64,000 nt of DNA from Nelumbo lutea (GCA_022828595.1 JAKGHH010000001.1:205797813-205861812); one strand, 5' to 3'. Positions 46,095 to 57,456 are shown, counted from the first letter of the stretch. The notes: generated from the letters alone by a model not told the origin. Numbers and translations: made by a program.

Positions 46095-46373
46095 GTATAT
46101 TATTTTTTTTTATAATTTTTTATGAAAAAATCTATATTCTTTTCTTTTTTTTATAATTTTTTTATAAAAAACCCCAAAAATTTATGATATCAAAAAAAGG
46201 GCTTTGACCAATCAATCCCACTCTCACCCGTGTATTAGTTACCACTTTTTTCTAGTGGAACCCTTTTTATATGAAATCTGAGTTCTTGCAACAATGATCA
46301 TAGGACAATTCTAGCGGACCTTTGAGTGTTTTAATTTTGTTCATTTCTTCTGTTTTAACTAGCTGACATAGTA

Positions 46374-46475
46374 CTGAAAGCGATCTAACATGGACTCAGT
46401 GCAGCTCAATGGGATCAGCGTTCAAAATCAAACGCAGGAATGATGTTGATCTGCCCGTCGGAAATATTGTTACAT
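46374..46475 (+). pseudogene. rearranged aspartic protease fragment
   Basis: Two separate parts of an AP1-like gene are joined. Bases 46374-46405 match AP1 5521-5553 (the DTGSDLTWIQC region), and 46403-46475 match AP1 about 6048-6133 (QLNGISVQNQ to NIII). The intervening 500 bases or so are missing, and the join falls in a short gca/cag overlap. A further small deletion removes part of the KVVTN stretch. It is a non-coding relic of the same family as AP1 and AP2. Confidence 0.75.
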
Positions 46476-48239
46476 ATTCATTATATTAAATAAAAATTAG
46501 TGTGATAAAAATAAATTATTATTAATTAAAGAAATAACTAAAATACAAAAAAAAAAGAGACAATAAGACATCGAACCTATGACCCACTAATTGGCGTTAA
46601 ATGGTTCAACGGCCGAGTAGTTTATCGGGCGTTTGATAGGGTTGACCACTCTGAGTTCATGCCTGACACGACTTGCCAAAGTGCAGACGACCCACAAAAG
46701 TGGGCCATGCTGGCCCGGCCTAGCCCACATTACACCTTTAGACTCTTTTCCAATCTTCTCTCTGTGAACTTAATGTATAACTGTCATCTTTTTAATTCCA
46801 ATTATCCTTTCATTTAAATTTGAATAATATAACTACAATTATTAATTCTATATAGTATTTTAGACATGTGCATCTGTTATAACCTCTTTCAAAATAAAGG
46901 TTTTTCGACATTTCTATATCTATACTATTTTAAAAAGTATGAATAGCTTCAACAATGTTTTTGGAATTTTTTGAGGACAAAATTTATTCCCTTTATATTT
47001 AAATTTATCAATAAAAAATGAGGGCAAATAGAGTAGTTGGCTATTGATATTAAATGGGTTGAAAAGAGGTAATTTTAAGATTTTCAATGTATTCAATTCT
47101 CTCATTGAATCCAACATTTAAGGTATTAAAGGATAAAATAGACATTTTAATATTTCATGTCAATGTTGAATGGTGATATCAATTGTCAAAAAACTTAAGG
47201 GTACTTGAAAGGAATATGTAAATAGTAGAGTTACAGTTAGTCAATTTCCTAAACCTTAGGGATAGTTTAAGAGAATTCCCCTTTTATAAACAAAAGTTGC
47301 AACAACTAAAAAAGTTAATGGGTTGGACAAGCTGGAGAGGGTTCAACCCATTTGATTTTATTTAAATGGGTCGTTAACATGTTGGGAGTTTGATGGATTG
47401 ATTGAAATTCAACTAACCCACCAAATCGCCACCCCTAGGTTTGAGAGGAAACAAGAGAGAGAAACAGAAAGTTAAGGATAGTTCTTGAGGAATTTCAAAA
47501 ATTTTGTTAGGCTCAGTTTGGGAAGAGTGCAAATAGTGCAAAAACTTGTATGCAGTATTTCTAGACTAATTATCAAAATATCAGTATCAGGTATCATATT
47601 GGATAACTTATATATAGATATAAATATGAATACGCTTTGGAAACACATGAATACGTACGAAAGATATCAAAACACTTGGATAAATTAGGGAAATGCATAC
47701 AAATCACATAAATATATTAATAATACTAAATCTAAAGCTGAATTATCTATGAATAAGTTATAAATGCATGAGAAATGCACACTTTAATATAATAGGTATA
47801 TGAAGAGAAACATTGCAACAAATTTATTTAGTATTTTTTATATAAATAATAACAATATTTATCAAAAAATAAATATGTTAACATTTTTAACACAGAATTG
47901 TTTTATTTTACAATATTGTATAACAAAATATATAAATCATATTAAGGTTGATAAATAAATTATTTTTATAACTTTTAGTTATTAATAAATTTTGGGATAA
48001 TATATCTTTAATTATTTATTTCAGTTTTTATAATTACAATTCTACTATAGTTTTTACAATTATAATTTTCAATTTTGATTAAAGTTTAAAAACAATCCAA
48101 AAGTAGTTGATATATAATTTTGTCAAATTAGGCATCAATATGCTTTCCTATTATTATGTATTAGATCATATCGACCGACACGACATGATATGACTTGATA
48201 GAAAAAGGTGTATCTTGCCAATAGCACAACTCATGGAAT
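46476..48239. other. intergenic, AT-rich, with hAT-like fragment
   Basis: A ctaacccaccaaatcgccacccctagg stretch near 47412-47440 has the CCACCCCTA terminus of hAT-like repeats, preceded by gggttggac/gggttcaacccattt motifs. The rest is AT-rich with no gene recognised. Confidence 0.4.
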
Positions 48240-48247
48240 ATACGTAC

Positions 48248-48648
48248 TAAGGCTGTCAACGGGTCGGGTCAGGTTTTGGTCGGAACCAGTTGGAAACTGG
48301 AACCGACCCAATATGAAATGTTGAGGATACGGATTCGGAATCGGACATGATAGGGTTGTAATTTTTGGACCCAAAACTAAACTGATCGATTCTTGAGACA
48401 ATCGAGTTTGACCTGATAGACACGATTATAATAAATAAAAATAAATATTTATGTTTAATATATATTATATATTATATCTATAGTATATATATAATATATC
48501 TGGTTGAGTCTAAATCAGTTCGGGACTAGGTGGAACCAATTTCGAACCAAAATCGACCTGTCAATTTCAATTCCTAAAACCAGAACTAGCCCAATCGGTT
48601 TGGGTCCATCGGGTACACCAAGTCGAACCCGACCCATTGACAGCCCTA
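48248..48648. mobile_element. hAT-type MITE with 8-bp target duplication
   Basis: The terminal inverted repeats are TAAGGCTGTCAACGGGTCGG and TAGGGCTGTCAATGGGTCGG (the right end read in complement). The 8-bp flanks are ATACGTAC (48240-48247) and ATACATAC (48649-48656), one mismatch apart. The length is 401 bases, with no coding capacity. Confidence 0.8.
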
Positions 48649-48656
48649 ATACATAC

Positions 48657-49540
48657 CCAGTCATGTTGTATCCTGTATTCATGGTCATGTATCAAGGGTA
48701 TTGTATCGATACTTTAAACATTTGTTCTAGATTCACTATACATATTTGTATTTGCACTCTTCCAAATAAAGATGATTACAAATACATACATACATACATG
48801 CATGCATATATATATATATATATATAACCTATTCAATTTTTTATTTTCTATCTATCAAACAAAACATGAGCTTAGGGCATCTGTTTAAACTGAAAAACTG
48901 AAACAAACAAAAAAATTGACTAAAACTGAATAAAAAATCCAATTAGCCGAACCAACTGATATACATATATTTCTCTATATTTATCCATATATTATATATA
49001 TTTCTATCTTTATTATATATTTATATGCTCTTTTATAATATATATTATAAATATAAAAAACCAAAAAACCAATGAACCAAACCGATAATTAACTGAACTG
49101 ATTAACTAGTTAACCGATCTACTTTATTTGGTTTCGGTTATCAGTTTTCCAGAAACTAGTAAAACCCGTTCAGTTTGAAAAATAGGCTCATGGTTCGCTA
49201 GCACCACTACTTCCTGTATCTCCCTTACCCTGCTCTTGATGGATGCACTCCATAATTAGTCTGTGAGCGTCATAAACCTTCCGTAGTCATCTTCTATGTT
49301 GTTTCTTAGTTAGGAACGTCTACAAGATGTTTAAATCCTAATTCTTGCTATTACGTTAAATCCATTGCTGAAAATAATTTCACTGGCCCTTTTGATTCTA
49401 TTATAAATTTCCTTTCTTCCGCCATTTCCAGCACTATCATTTCTGACCTATATAATGCTTATAAGACCCCCAACATAAATAAATAGCTAGGTTCTGTGTG
49501 ATAAATGTAAACAGTGTAAAGAGAAATGCTAAGAAAATAC
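48657..49540. other. intergenic with (TA)n and AACCGA-type repeat
   Basis: A (TA)n run is at about 48806-48826 after catacatacatgcatgc. At 48890-49200 there are aaccaactga, aaccgataatt and ggtttcggtta motifs in opposing orientation around a TA-rich core, which may be a decayed inverted element. No gene is seen. Confidence 0.4.
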
Positions 49541-49543
49541 TTA

Positions 49544-49914
49544 GGCCCTGTTTGGTTTTTGGTAAATTATTTATCAGATAAATGCACTTACTCGGATTGG
49601 TGTTTGCTATGAAAGACTTATCTAAGTAAGTGCATTTACCCATGGTCTTTTATTTCCCATGTAAATAAGGAAATGACCATTTAATCATAAAAATTTATTA
49701 TTAAAAGGGGTATTTTTGTCCCATTCAAGTGTTGGCAACTTTACCCTAGGTGGGAAAGTTATTTACCCACCTAGTAGATGGACCGAATAAGTGATACATA
49801 GGAAAATAAACTTTCCTTCCCACATAAATCTGAAAAGGAATATGGGATTCTGGTTCCCATTGACCAACTTTCCCCCCTCTCAAAATAAAAAATAAATAAA
49901 AAAGGAATGCCCCC
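49544..49914 (+). mobile_element. family A MITE with TTA duplication
   Basis: It begins GGCCCTGTTTGGTTTTTGG and ends with the inverted counterpart of GGGGGCATTCCTTTTTT. TTA occurs at 49541-49543 and 49915-49917. At 371 bases it serves as the reference copy for the family in this window. It abuts an inverted copy on its right. Confidence 0.85.
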
Positions 49915-49917
49915 TTA

Positions 49918-50279
49918 GTGTCTATTCAGTTTTTGGATTTTGAGAAGGGGGAAAGTTACCAATGGGATTTTGGTTCCTATTGACCAAGAAACTCATGTTA
50001 TTTTTTCAAACTTATGTGGGAAGTGAGAAAATTTACTTTCTTGGGTATCAATTACTCAAGTAAATGGTATATATCTCCTAGGTGGGTAAATTTACTTTTC
50101 CACCACCTAGGGGAAAATTGCCAATACTTGGACGAGACAAAATTATCCCTTTTAATAAAACATTTTTATAATCAAAATGGTCATTATCTTATAAAAGAAT
50201 ATGGATAAATACACTGCCTGGTAATTATTTCTTAAAAAACACTTACCCGAATAAGTAACTTACCAAAAACTGTCAGGCC
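49918..50279 (-). mobile_element. family A MITE, inverted neighbour
   Basis: It starts GTGTCTATTCAGTTTTTGG directly after the TTA that flanks the previous copy and ends CCAAAAACTGTCAGGCC. The right flank is TTT rather than TTA. With 49544-49914 it forms a 736-base inverted pair with only the 3-bp target between. Confidence 0.82.
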
Positions 50280-51167
50280 TTTGTAAAGACTTTGAATCCC
50301 CTTAATGTTCAGGCCAAGCCTCCAATATATGATCACAACAAAAAATGGCATTCATCTCTTAGGTTTTAGATCTCTATAGAATTGATAGATATGCATATGA
50401 CCACCAGCAAATCAAATAGTTAATTTTCAGTTTCATCTTTTTTTGTAAATAAATACAATGCTTTAATTTAGAAAGGCCAACGGCATTAAATTTGAAACTG
50501 TTTAACACGTAAGCTTAACCTGAGTTTTGGTTCATAGGGTTTCCGCATCATATTAAGGATTGGCCGGCCATAAGAATGGAATCCATGTATCCTAACTTAC
50601 TTGCATTTGATTTGCTAAATAGTTAGGTTCTAATACATCTCATCCTCTTACATATTATTATCCTAACTTACTTGCATTTGATGCATATCTTAGGAATTTA
50701 GAAAAATTAAACAGCTGACCAAGAACTCCAAGGGGTAATTAGAAAATTAATGGAATCCTGGGAATTCTAAGGGATATTTTTTGCAAGATAAAAGTTCAGG
50801 AGTATTTTGTGGCAAATTAAAGTTCATTTACCCATAAGGGTTATTGACTGTTCAGCAGAGAACCAATGATAATTCTCCACATCATTAATAAAATACATGA
50901 GACCCGCACCCCTTACGGAGGGGCTTATGAATTTATTAATGGGTTTTATTGGTAAAAATGAAATATTATGATTGGTTCCACAGCCAGCTGAGCAGATATC
51001 GCGTTCACCTAATACGAGTCAAACATCCTAAAGTTTGTAAATGTGTCTTTCTATATATATCAGTAAAAGATGACAGACTACGATTATCAGTAACAAGCAG
51101 TCAAAAGACCACAAGGAAACCGGAACCATGAGAAGAGAAACAAAGAAACATGCTGCAATTTGCTACA
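50280..51167. other. intergenic, 3' side of AP2
   Basis: A direct repeat tatcctaacttacttgcatt occurs at about 50588 and 50659. No gene is recognised; the frame at 50949-51131 is unsupported and lies in the likely 3' region of AP2. Confidence 0.35.
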
Positions 51168-52484
51168 CTAGTGCTTTGAGCAATCAGCAGGCATGAAGGT
51201 AACCTTCTTGTCCACACTGTCATAACCAACCAAGAAGTTCATCTGGGACAAGTTACCAAAGATAGCAAGATCATTTGATGGTATCATGACGAAGCAGACC
51301 AGATCCTCTTCCACCTTGACAAATGTGTTTATTGGCTTCAACACAACATCTGCTCCGGTGAAATGCACGGTGATAGGAGGAACGTCGAAATCCTGAGCAG
51401 TTCTGTAACACAGAGTTAGTAACCTGTGTGGGTCTGGAATTGGTTCAAGATCAATCGCGCTCTTCACGGCGGATTCCACTTCTTCATAGAAATCAGGTGG
51501 GATCATCGTCAACGTCGTGCCGGAGTCTATGATTATGTTACCCTCCTCAACATCATTGCTTCCCTTCAATGCTTTCTTGTAAGCCAACTTCTTGTCTCCG
51601 ACACTGACTCCTTCGAGCGTCAGATAGTAGAATGTATCGGGGGATTTCGAAACCAGTGGAGTCGAAACCGCTCCTTCACCGGAAACAACAGCTGCGCTGC
51701 CAAAGTTCAATTTACTAGTGGCATTATAAGATAATGGAGCCAAGCAATAGGAGAATTTTCCATCAATGAAGGAACCCAGTTGAGAAACTAAAGAGAGTGA
51801 ACCCCCACCGAGGCCAACAAGACCAGAAGTTAATTTGTCGAAGGTACCACCGTTGTTGTGGCCACACCCAAATACAACCTTTGGGAGGGCGACCGGCTTG
51901 CCGGAAGTAGAATCCATGGTGACTGTTTCGGATGCAAGTAATCCATTAGTAAAGGATTGATCCCCATATTTATACATATACTCACAAGCACCACTAGAAC
52001 TACAGGTTGCAGAGTTTAAATCGTCGCAGGGCTTAGAATTGCATGACAGGTCCCTGTACGTAGAGGAATTTTTAGGATCGAAGAGAGGGGATGTTTGACG
52101 GAAACAGTAATCGCAAGGTTTGCACTGTGTCCATATAAGATCACTGCCGGTATCAGCAATAGCGAGCATCTCTACCGGTGGAGTACCGATAGAGATTTTC
52201 ATAAGGTACGTCCCACTGTCGGGGTAGATAGTTGATTGGACGCCGTCCGGAGATAGCTTTGATGGGTTGAAATGATTGGCGCGAGATATCGACCGACGGA
52301 AGGCATTCCGCAACAGCTCTGAACGAGATGCAGAGGGGATATATAATGGGGAGAGTGGTGAGTCACGGTGGATGAGATCGAGTCTGAAACTTCCATTGCC
52401 GGCTTCTATGAGAGAAAAGCATGAGAGACAAATCGAGACGGCTGTGACCACGAAGAAAAGACGTGAAGAAGACATAGTGGCCAT
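51168..52484 (-). CDS. aspartic protease, CDR1-like (AP2)
   Basis: A single-exon, 438-residue nepenthesin-type aspartic endopeptidase. The ATG at 52484 is in strong context (GCCATGGCC) and opens a signal peptide (hydrophobic residues about 9-26), so the enzyme is expected in the apoplast or secretory route. The propeptide carries FRLDLIHRDSPLSPLY (33-48), the hallmark of the CDR1 group. The catalytic triads are DTGS at 111 (ADTGSDLIWTQCKPC) and DSGT at 320 (IIDSGTTLTM). The nepenthesin cysteine insertion spans about 121-167, and VFGCGHNNGG is at 204. It ends FMPADCSKH without a membrane tail. CDR1 of Arabidopsis acts in disease-resistance signalling; a similar role here is inference. The frame is intact. 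It is a diverged paralogue of AP1 (5217-6557) in opposite orientation, 45 kb away. Confidence 0.95.
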   Translation of the reverse strand: MATMSSSRLFFVVTAVSICLSCFSLIEAGNGSFRLDLIHRDSPLSPLYIPSASRSELLRNAFRRSISRANHFNPSKLSPDGVQSTIYPDSGTYLMKISIGTPPVEMLAIADTGSDLIWTQCKPCDYCFRQTSPLFDPKNSSTYRDLSCNSKPCDDLNSATCSSSGACEYMYKYGDQSFTNGLLASETVTMDSTSGKPVALPKVVFGCGHNNGGTFDKLTSGLVGLGGGSLSLVSQLGSFIDGKFSYCLAPLSYNATSKLNFGSAAVVSGEGAVSTPLVSKSPDTFYYLTLEGVSVGDKKLAYKKALKGSNDVEEGNIIIDSGTTLTMIPPDFYEEVESAVKSAIDLEPIPDPHRLLTLCYRTAQDFDVPPITVHFTGADVVLKPINTFVKVEEDLVCFVMIPSNDLAIFGNLSQMNFLVGYDSVDKKVTFMPADCSKH

Positions 52485-52545
52485 GGCGCTTTGGTATAGA
52501 CTACAGAGTGAGAGTTGCCTGGGAAGAAAGTTTCTGATTAGGGAA

Positions 52546-52554
52546 TACTTATAG
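52546..52554 (-). promoter_or_regulatory. TATA box of AP2
   Basis: On the minus strand CTATAAGTA lies about 62-70 bases before the ATG at 52484, a suitable distance if the leader is short (roughly 35 bases). Confidence 0.45.
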
Positions 52555-52741
52555 AGGAAGAGGAAGAGAGATAGATGGAAAGGTGGAGAGATTTTGGTAA
52601 CGTGGCGTTAATGGTGTTTTCTTTTAATGGCGGATAAAGACTAGATTTGGAGGATCCTTCTAATGACTGTAGAACTTCCAAAATTGATGTTGTGTTCTTT
52701 AATTGTATGGATTTCGTTCGGACTAATGAGTCTGAACCCAC

Positions 52742-53600
52742 AGACTCACCGAGTCACCTTAATGCTTGGATTGCTAATAGGTGTGATCATTAATAACCAA
52801 ATGCTATCGAACTAAAATTTTCGACTAATTAAATTGATTGGTTTGGCTTTGGTTCGGTATTTTTGAAAATTAAAAATATCAATTTAATTTAGATAATTAA
52901 TATAAAAAAACAATAATTTATCAAACCGATTGATATACTTATATTTATTTTAGTTTTTATGATTTGATTTTAATTAAAGCTAAGGGTTCAATCAATTGAA
53001 GCCAAAGGAATGTGCTTAATTTCTTATTATATTTGCTGTGGAATTCATTATAGCAACTTGTGACCAAGTTGGTCACTTAATGCTGGTTGTGTCGATCAAT
53101 ACCATGGATTCAAGGACGTTTGTTCCCAAATGCAAATAAGTTTTTTCTTTTTTTTTTTCATGTGAGAGTCTTGGCCAGTTGTGTTAAAGTTGTAATCGGG
53201 TCGGATTCCAATCGGATCCAGCAACATCTGAATGCAATCCGACTTGTGAAATCTGAATCCAATCCTGTGCCCAATGGGATAATGTGAATCTTGAATTGGA
53301 TTCGAATACTATTGTACCCGGTCGAATTCAGATCATATCCGGTTTTGCTTTATAATTTTAAAAATAAAATGATAAATTAAAATGTAATTAGTTAGAACTT
53401 ATATATAATAAATTTATATAAATATAAAATATTGAATTTGTTTTATATATAATTTTATATATTGTATAATATTTAAAATTTTATATTTTTATATTTATTT
53501 GTTATAAGAAAATGTATATACACTTTGTATGCACATGGCAATTTTAGATAATGATGATAATGATATATAGTCATAGTGTTCAAAATTTATACAACTTTTT
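52742..53600. other. intergenic with GGATTCGAAT-type repeat
   Basis: At about 53185-53345 are cgggtcggattcc, gaatccaatcc and ggtcgaattcagatc motifs like those at 15151-15540, suggesting a related decayed dispersed repeat. The remainder is AT-rich with no gene. Confidence 0.4.
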
Positions 53601-54575
53601 CATATTTCTATATGGATAAAAATAATTATTATTTATCACATTTATATGATATTAGAGATGTGACAACATGTTTTCTACAAACTTTATGTATTATTTTCTA
53701 TGCTTATATTTTTTAATTTTTATTATTAATTATGACATTGTGGGTTGATTTTACTGACCTCTATGATTAAATTGCTTTCCTACCACCTAGATGGAAGAAT
53801 AGTTTTGTTTTTAGAATAGTTCTAAAAAATATGTTTTTTATATTGTCAATTATTGGATATAGATCTAATTAGTAAAATTTGTTGGTGAGAAAAAAGTTCC
53901 TAAATATAGGATTTAATGACGGAGAATGGGAGTCAATACCTTAATATAATTTATGAGTGGGAATAGAATGAGGAGAAAAGTAGTAGTTCAAATTACATTT
54001 TTTTGCCCATATAATTCAAAGTGCATATATACATATATATACTTTTTCTATATCATACATTTCTTTATCATATATTTTATTTTGTATAAAAATAATTATT
54101 AGTTATCGTACATTTCTTTAATATGATGATGAACATACAATATTATTGATGTGTCCAAAATATTTTCTACAAAACTTATGTATCTTTTTTAAATTTTTAT
54201 TATTTAATTATGACATTAAAAGTTGATACATTTGACCCAAAATTTGAGTTGCTGACCTACCAAATAAAAAAACAATTTCATTTTTAGTTAGTATTTTTCT
54301 TTACAATATTTTTGTATTTATTTCTATTTTAATTTTTTATTATTTATTTATGACATCATGGGTTTATCCATTTGACCCAGATGGTTAAATTGCTTACCCA
54401 CAACCTGGATTGAAGTATGACTTTGCTTTTTGGGTCGGTTTAGAAAAAAAAAAATAGCACATGTTGTGTTAGATATAGATCTGATTTGTAGAATTTATTA
54501 GTGAAAAAAATACTTTAAATATAAGATTTAATGAGTGAGAAGATTTGAGTCAATAATATAAATGTAGGACTTAAT
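53600..54575. repeat. three diverged copies of an AT-rich repeat
   Basis: A block containing ataaaaataattattatt, ttttctacaaa, ttatgtat, a tttttattatttaattatgacat stretch, gttgat, tttgaccc and taccacctagatgg recurs at about 53623-53960, 54076-54290 and 54300-54575. The first and third also share a tagatctaattagtaaaatt-like stretch and taggatttaatgacggagaa. It is not coding. Confidence 0.55.
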
Positions 54576-55807
54576 GAAAGAGAATTAAATAGGTAAAAAA
54601 TAGTAAATGGCATAATGCATGAATCCACACTAATCATTGGAGTTGTTTTGTAGTGTGGATGAATTATGTGGATCAAACCACACCACACCTGCCCATACAC
54701 ATGTTCTATCTAAAATGTGGTGCAGTTCAAATGTTTCATCCACATTGTATCTTGATTCTATGTAGATCACATACAATATGTGAAATGATTTATATTGTTG
54801 ATTAAGGATAAAAAATATTATATTTTATAAATAAGATAAAGAATAAAAAGTAATGCAAATTAACCATGATTATTTAAGGATAATAAGGGCCAATACACTA
54901 ATATATATTTGTTAGTAAAATTAAAAATTACATAAATCCTAATTTTAAAGTTAAATTAATAAAACTTATTAACAACAAAAACAAATTTACCTAACAATAA
55001 ATACAAGTTAGTATAATTCTTTTAATTATAATAAAGGGCATTAGTTTTGAAATTAAACTTGTAAGTTTAAAATTATTTTAAAACAGGTATGCTCAGTGGT
55101 GATTCAAGCTGTGTTGGCCTGAGCGATGGAGTAATCTGATGAAGGAATCAGCCTTTTCTCAACAACCAACGAAACATCATGAGTCATGAGAGCAGTATTT
55201 GTTTTTTTTTTTTTTTTGTTTTTTCATCTTCTTTTTGCATTCGAAGAATTTAAATTGGAAGGAAGTGATAGCCATCCTAGAGAGGCAAGAGAGACACTGT
55301 ACGTAATCTGAATTGCTGACCCGGTTCGTTGAACCATTGAACTGTTGATCTGGATAATGAACCATTGAGAACGAACCATCTATTTGAATCACACGATCAG
55401 ACTGTATATATATAATAAAATAATCGGACTGCAATTTTAAACAAATGGAATGTCGGGTTTCAGACTTTCAGAACCATATTTGTGTCAGTAATGCCATTGG
55501 GCCCATTAATCATGCTAAGTTACTAACCCCGCTACTGTTACGAGTCTACAGTATGTAACACACCACAATCCATTACATACGTGTCTGCTGAGTGGCTAAA
55601 CTGATTGACTAATTGCTTGTGCTTTTAATGAATATATTATTAAGTTGGTTACAAACTCTTTAATGGCAAAAGCTGAAGTTGGTTTGTTTCATACGTTAAA
55701 TAATTCCACAACATTATTATGATTTAGCTGTCCCCATTTTACTGCAATCTTGACCTCAATTCATTTGACCCATTTAATTCACCCATCTTTTGGAATACAT
55801 CTATATC
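54576..55807. other. intergenic, AT-rich, no gene seen
   Basis: A T-run is at 55202-55217. Short inverted and direct motifs around gaaccattga occur near 55330-55375. No open frame with family resemblance was found. Confidence 0.35.
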
Positions 55808-56829
55808 TAGAGGTGGTAATTGGGTAGTTTGGGTTGATGCGGTATGGGTTGAGTTTCTACTCAACTCATATAACCCGCCAACTCATTAATGACCCAATTA
55901 AATAGAATTAAATGGATTGGATTCAATCCAAATTCACCTTAACCCAGCTCTAGATAAAATAATGAAAATTACACAAAAAATAACCAATAAAATAACGAAA
56001 AATAACATAAATTACAAAAAAAACAACAAAGAAATACACGGAAAAATAACATAAATTATGAAAAAACCCAGAAATTGAAGAAAAATAACATAAATTACAA
56101 AAAAATAAAACAAATAAATATATGAAAAATAACATAAATTACAAAAAATCAAAGAAATAAATGGAAAAATAACAAAAATTACAAAAATAACCCAGAAAAT
56201 AACATAAATTACAAAAAAAGTCCAAAAAATGAAGAGGAAACTTCACCTCCACTTCAATGTCCAAATCCCTCCAGCTTGTCTCCAGATTTAAGAATTGGGA
56301 ATAATTCCTCTTGGTTTGTTGTGTTGTTATCCAAGTCTCGAAATTACTCAAGTTCATTGATCCTATTACTCCTCCAATTCCCGGATAAAAACAGAGGTAT
56401 TGTAGCTGAATTCTTGATCAATGATGGTGGTGCACCCAATGCCATTGGCTCTCTCTCATGCAAGATATGATAAATTCATCTGTTCTTCATGTGAAATGGC
56501 TCAAAGTCACCGATCACGACCTGAAAATGGGTAGTGGAGAAGATTCCAAAGGCACACATGATGGTTGATATGCTAGTTGGGAAAATGCGAGGGATCCACT
56601 TATAAAATTGGAGAGAGAGGGGTACAGTGTAAGAAGAGAATCAAAATATCATCAAAGGTAATGGTTATCCGTTTGGTAACCATGACCCAACCCACCCAAA
56701 CCATTAAGTCACCTTTTATTGGGTTACCCAACCCGTAGTGACCAAGAATTAAATGGATACAACCCAACCCATGAATTAATGGTTGGGTTGGGTGGATTTG
56801 CAGGTTGGGTTGAAAAGTTGCCACCCCTA
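55808..56829. mobile_element. hAT-like non-autonomous element
   Basis: It starts TAGAGGTGGTAATTGGG and ends in GTTGCCACCCCTA, an inverted counterpart. The 8-bp flanks TCTATATC (55800-55807) and TTCATATC (56830-56837) agree at six positions. Near each end are gggttg/aacccaacc-type motifs. The interior contains the tandem repeat at 55960-56225 and no transposase. Confidence 0.6.
55960..56225. repeat. degenerate tandem repeat with AAAAATAACATAAATTAC
   Basis: The core gaaaaataacataaattac(g)aaaaaa recurs at least seven times at intervals of about 30-45 bases, with variable spacers such as cccagaaattgaag. The open frame on the minus strand simply reflects it (CYFS-type peptide repeats) and is not called. 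Confidence 0.65.
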
Positions 56830-56837
56830 TTCATATC

Positions 56838-57165
56838 CACCCAATGTATTGGCGGGTCAATATGGGTCGAGTAACCCATTAGGGTCAGTGGAAAAGGGTC
56901 AAGGTGGGTTAGGTCAAGGATACCTATTAGGGTCAAGATGTGTTGGGTTGTGCGGGTCAAGATAGGTTGGGTCAAAGTCAACTTAATCTATACTTGCCAA
57001 ATCTAAAAAAAAAAAACAATAGTTGAAGTGATTCAAACTCAGGCCTCTTAGCACGTCGACATTTCATTTTGAGATTAAAAGTGAAATAAAATAGATTTTA
57101 TTAACTTTCGTGTTCACATACAATTTTACACAAAAACAATATCATAAACTAATTTTATGAAAAGG
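56838..57165. repeat. GGGTCAAGG-rich repeat segment
   Basis: ggcgggtcaatatgggtcg, gggtcaaggtgggtt and gggtcaagataggttggg follow one another to about 56985. The same motif style occurs at 62395-62600, beyond the copia element, so the two may be halves of one disrupted hAT-like element. The remainder to 57165 is AT-rich. Confidence 0.4.
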
Positions 57166-57455
57166 ATTTTTACGAAATCACTTTTACAAAAGTACTTCTA
57201 TTACAAAACACTTTATGAAAGTACTTTTACGCGAAAGAAATTTTGTGAAATACCTTTTATAAAAGTACTTTTGCAAAGCACTTTATGAAAGAACTTTTAC
57301 AAAAACACTTTTATGAAAGCACAAAAGCACTTTTTTGAAAGCATTTTTATAAAAGTACTTTTACACGAAAGCACTTTTGTGAAAGTACTTTTATGAAAGC
57401 ACTTTTACAAAAACTTACTATTACATGAAATCGCTTTTATAAAAGTACTTTTAAG
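57166..57455. repeat. AAAAGTACTTTT palindromic tandem repeat (locus 2)
   Basis: About 18-20 degenerate units of the type cacttttatgaaagtactttt and acaaaagcactttt, built on AAAGTACTTT and AAAGCACTTTT, run without interruption up to the copia LTR. Similar units (cacttttatgaaagcactt) appear just beyond the other side of the copia at 61949-61970, so the copia inserted into or beside this array. Confidence 0.65.
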
Positions 57456-57456
57456 T

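Noticed and set aside
55950..56135. Minus-strand frame with repeating CYFS/YVIF peptides
   Set aside because: It is simply a translation of the AAAAATAACATAAATTAC tandem repeat.
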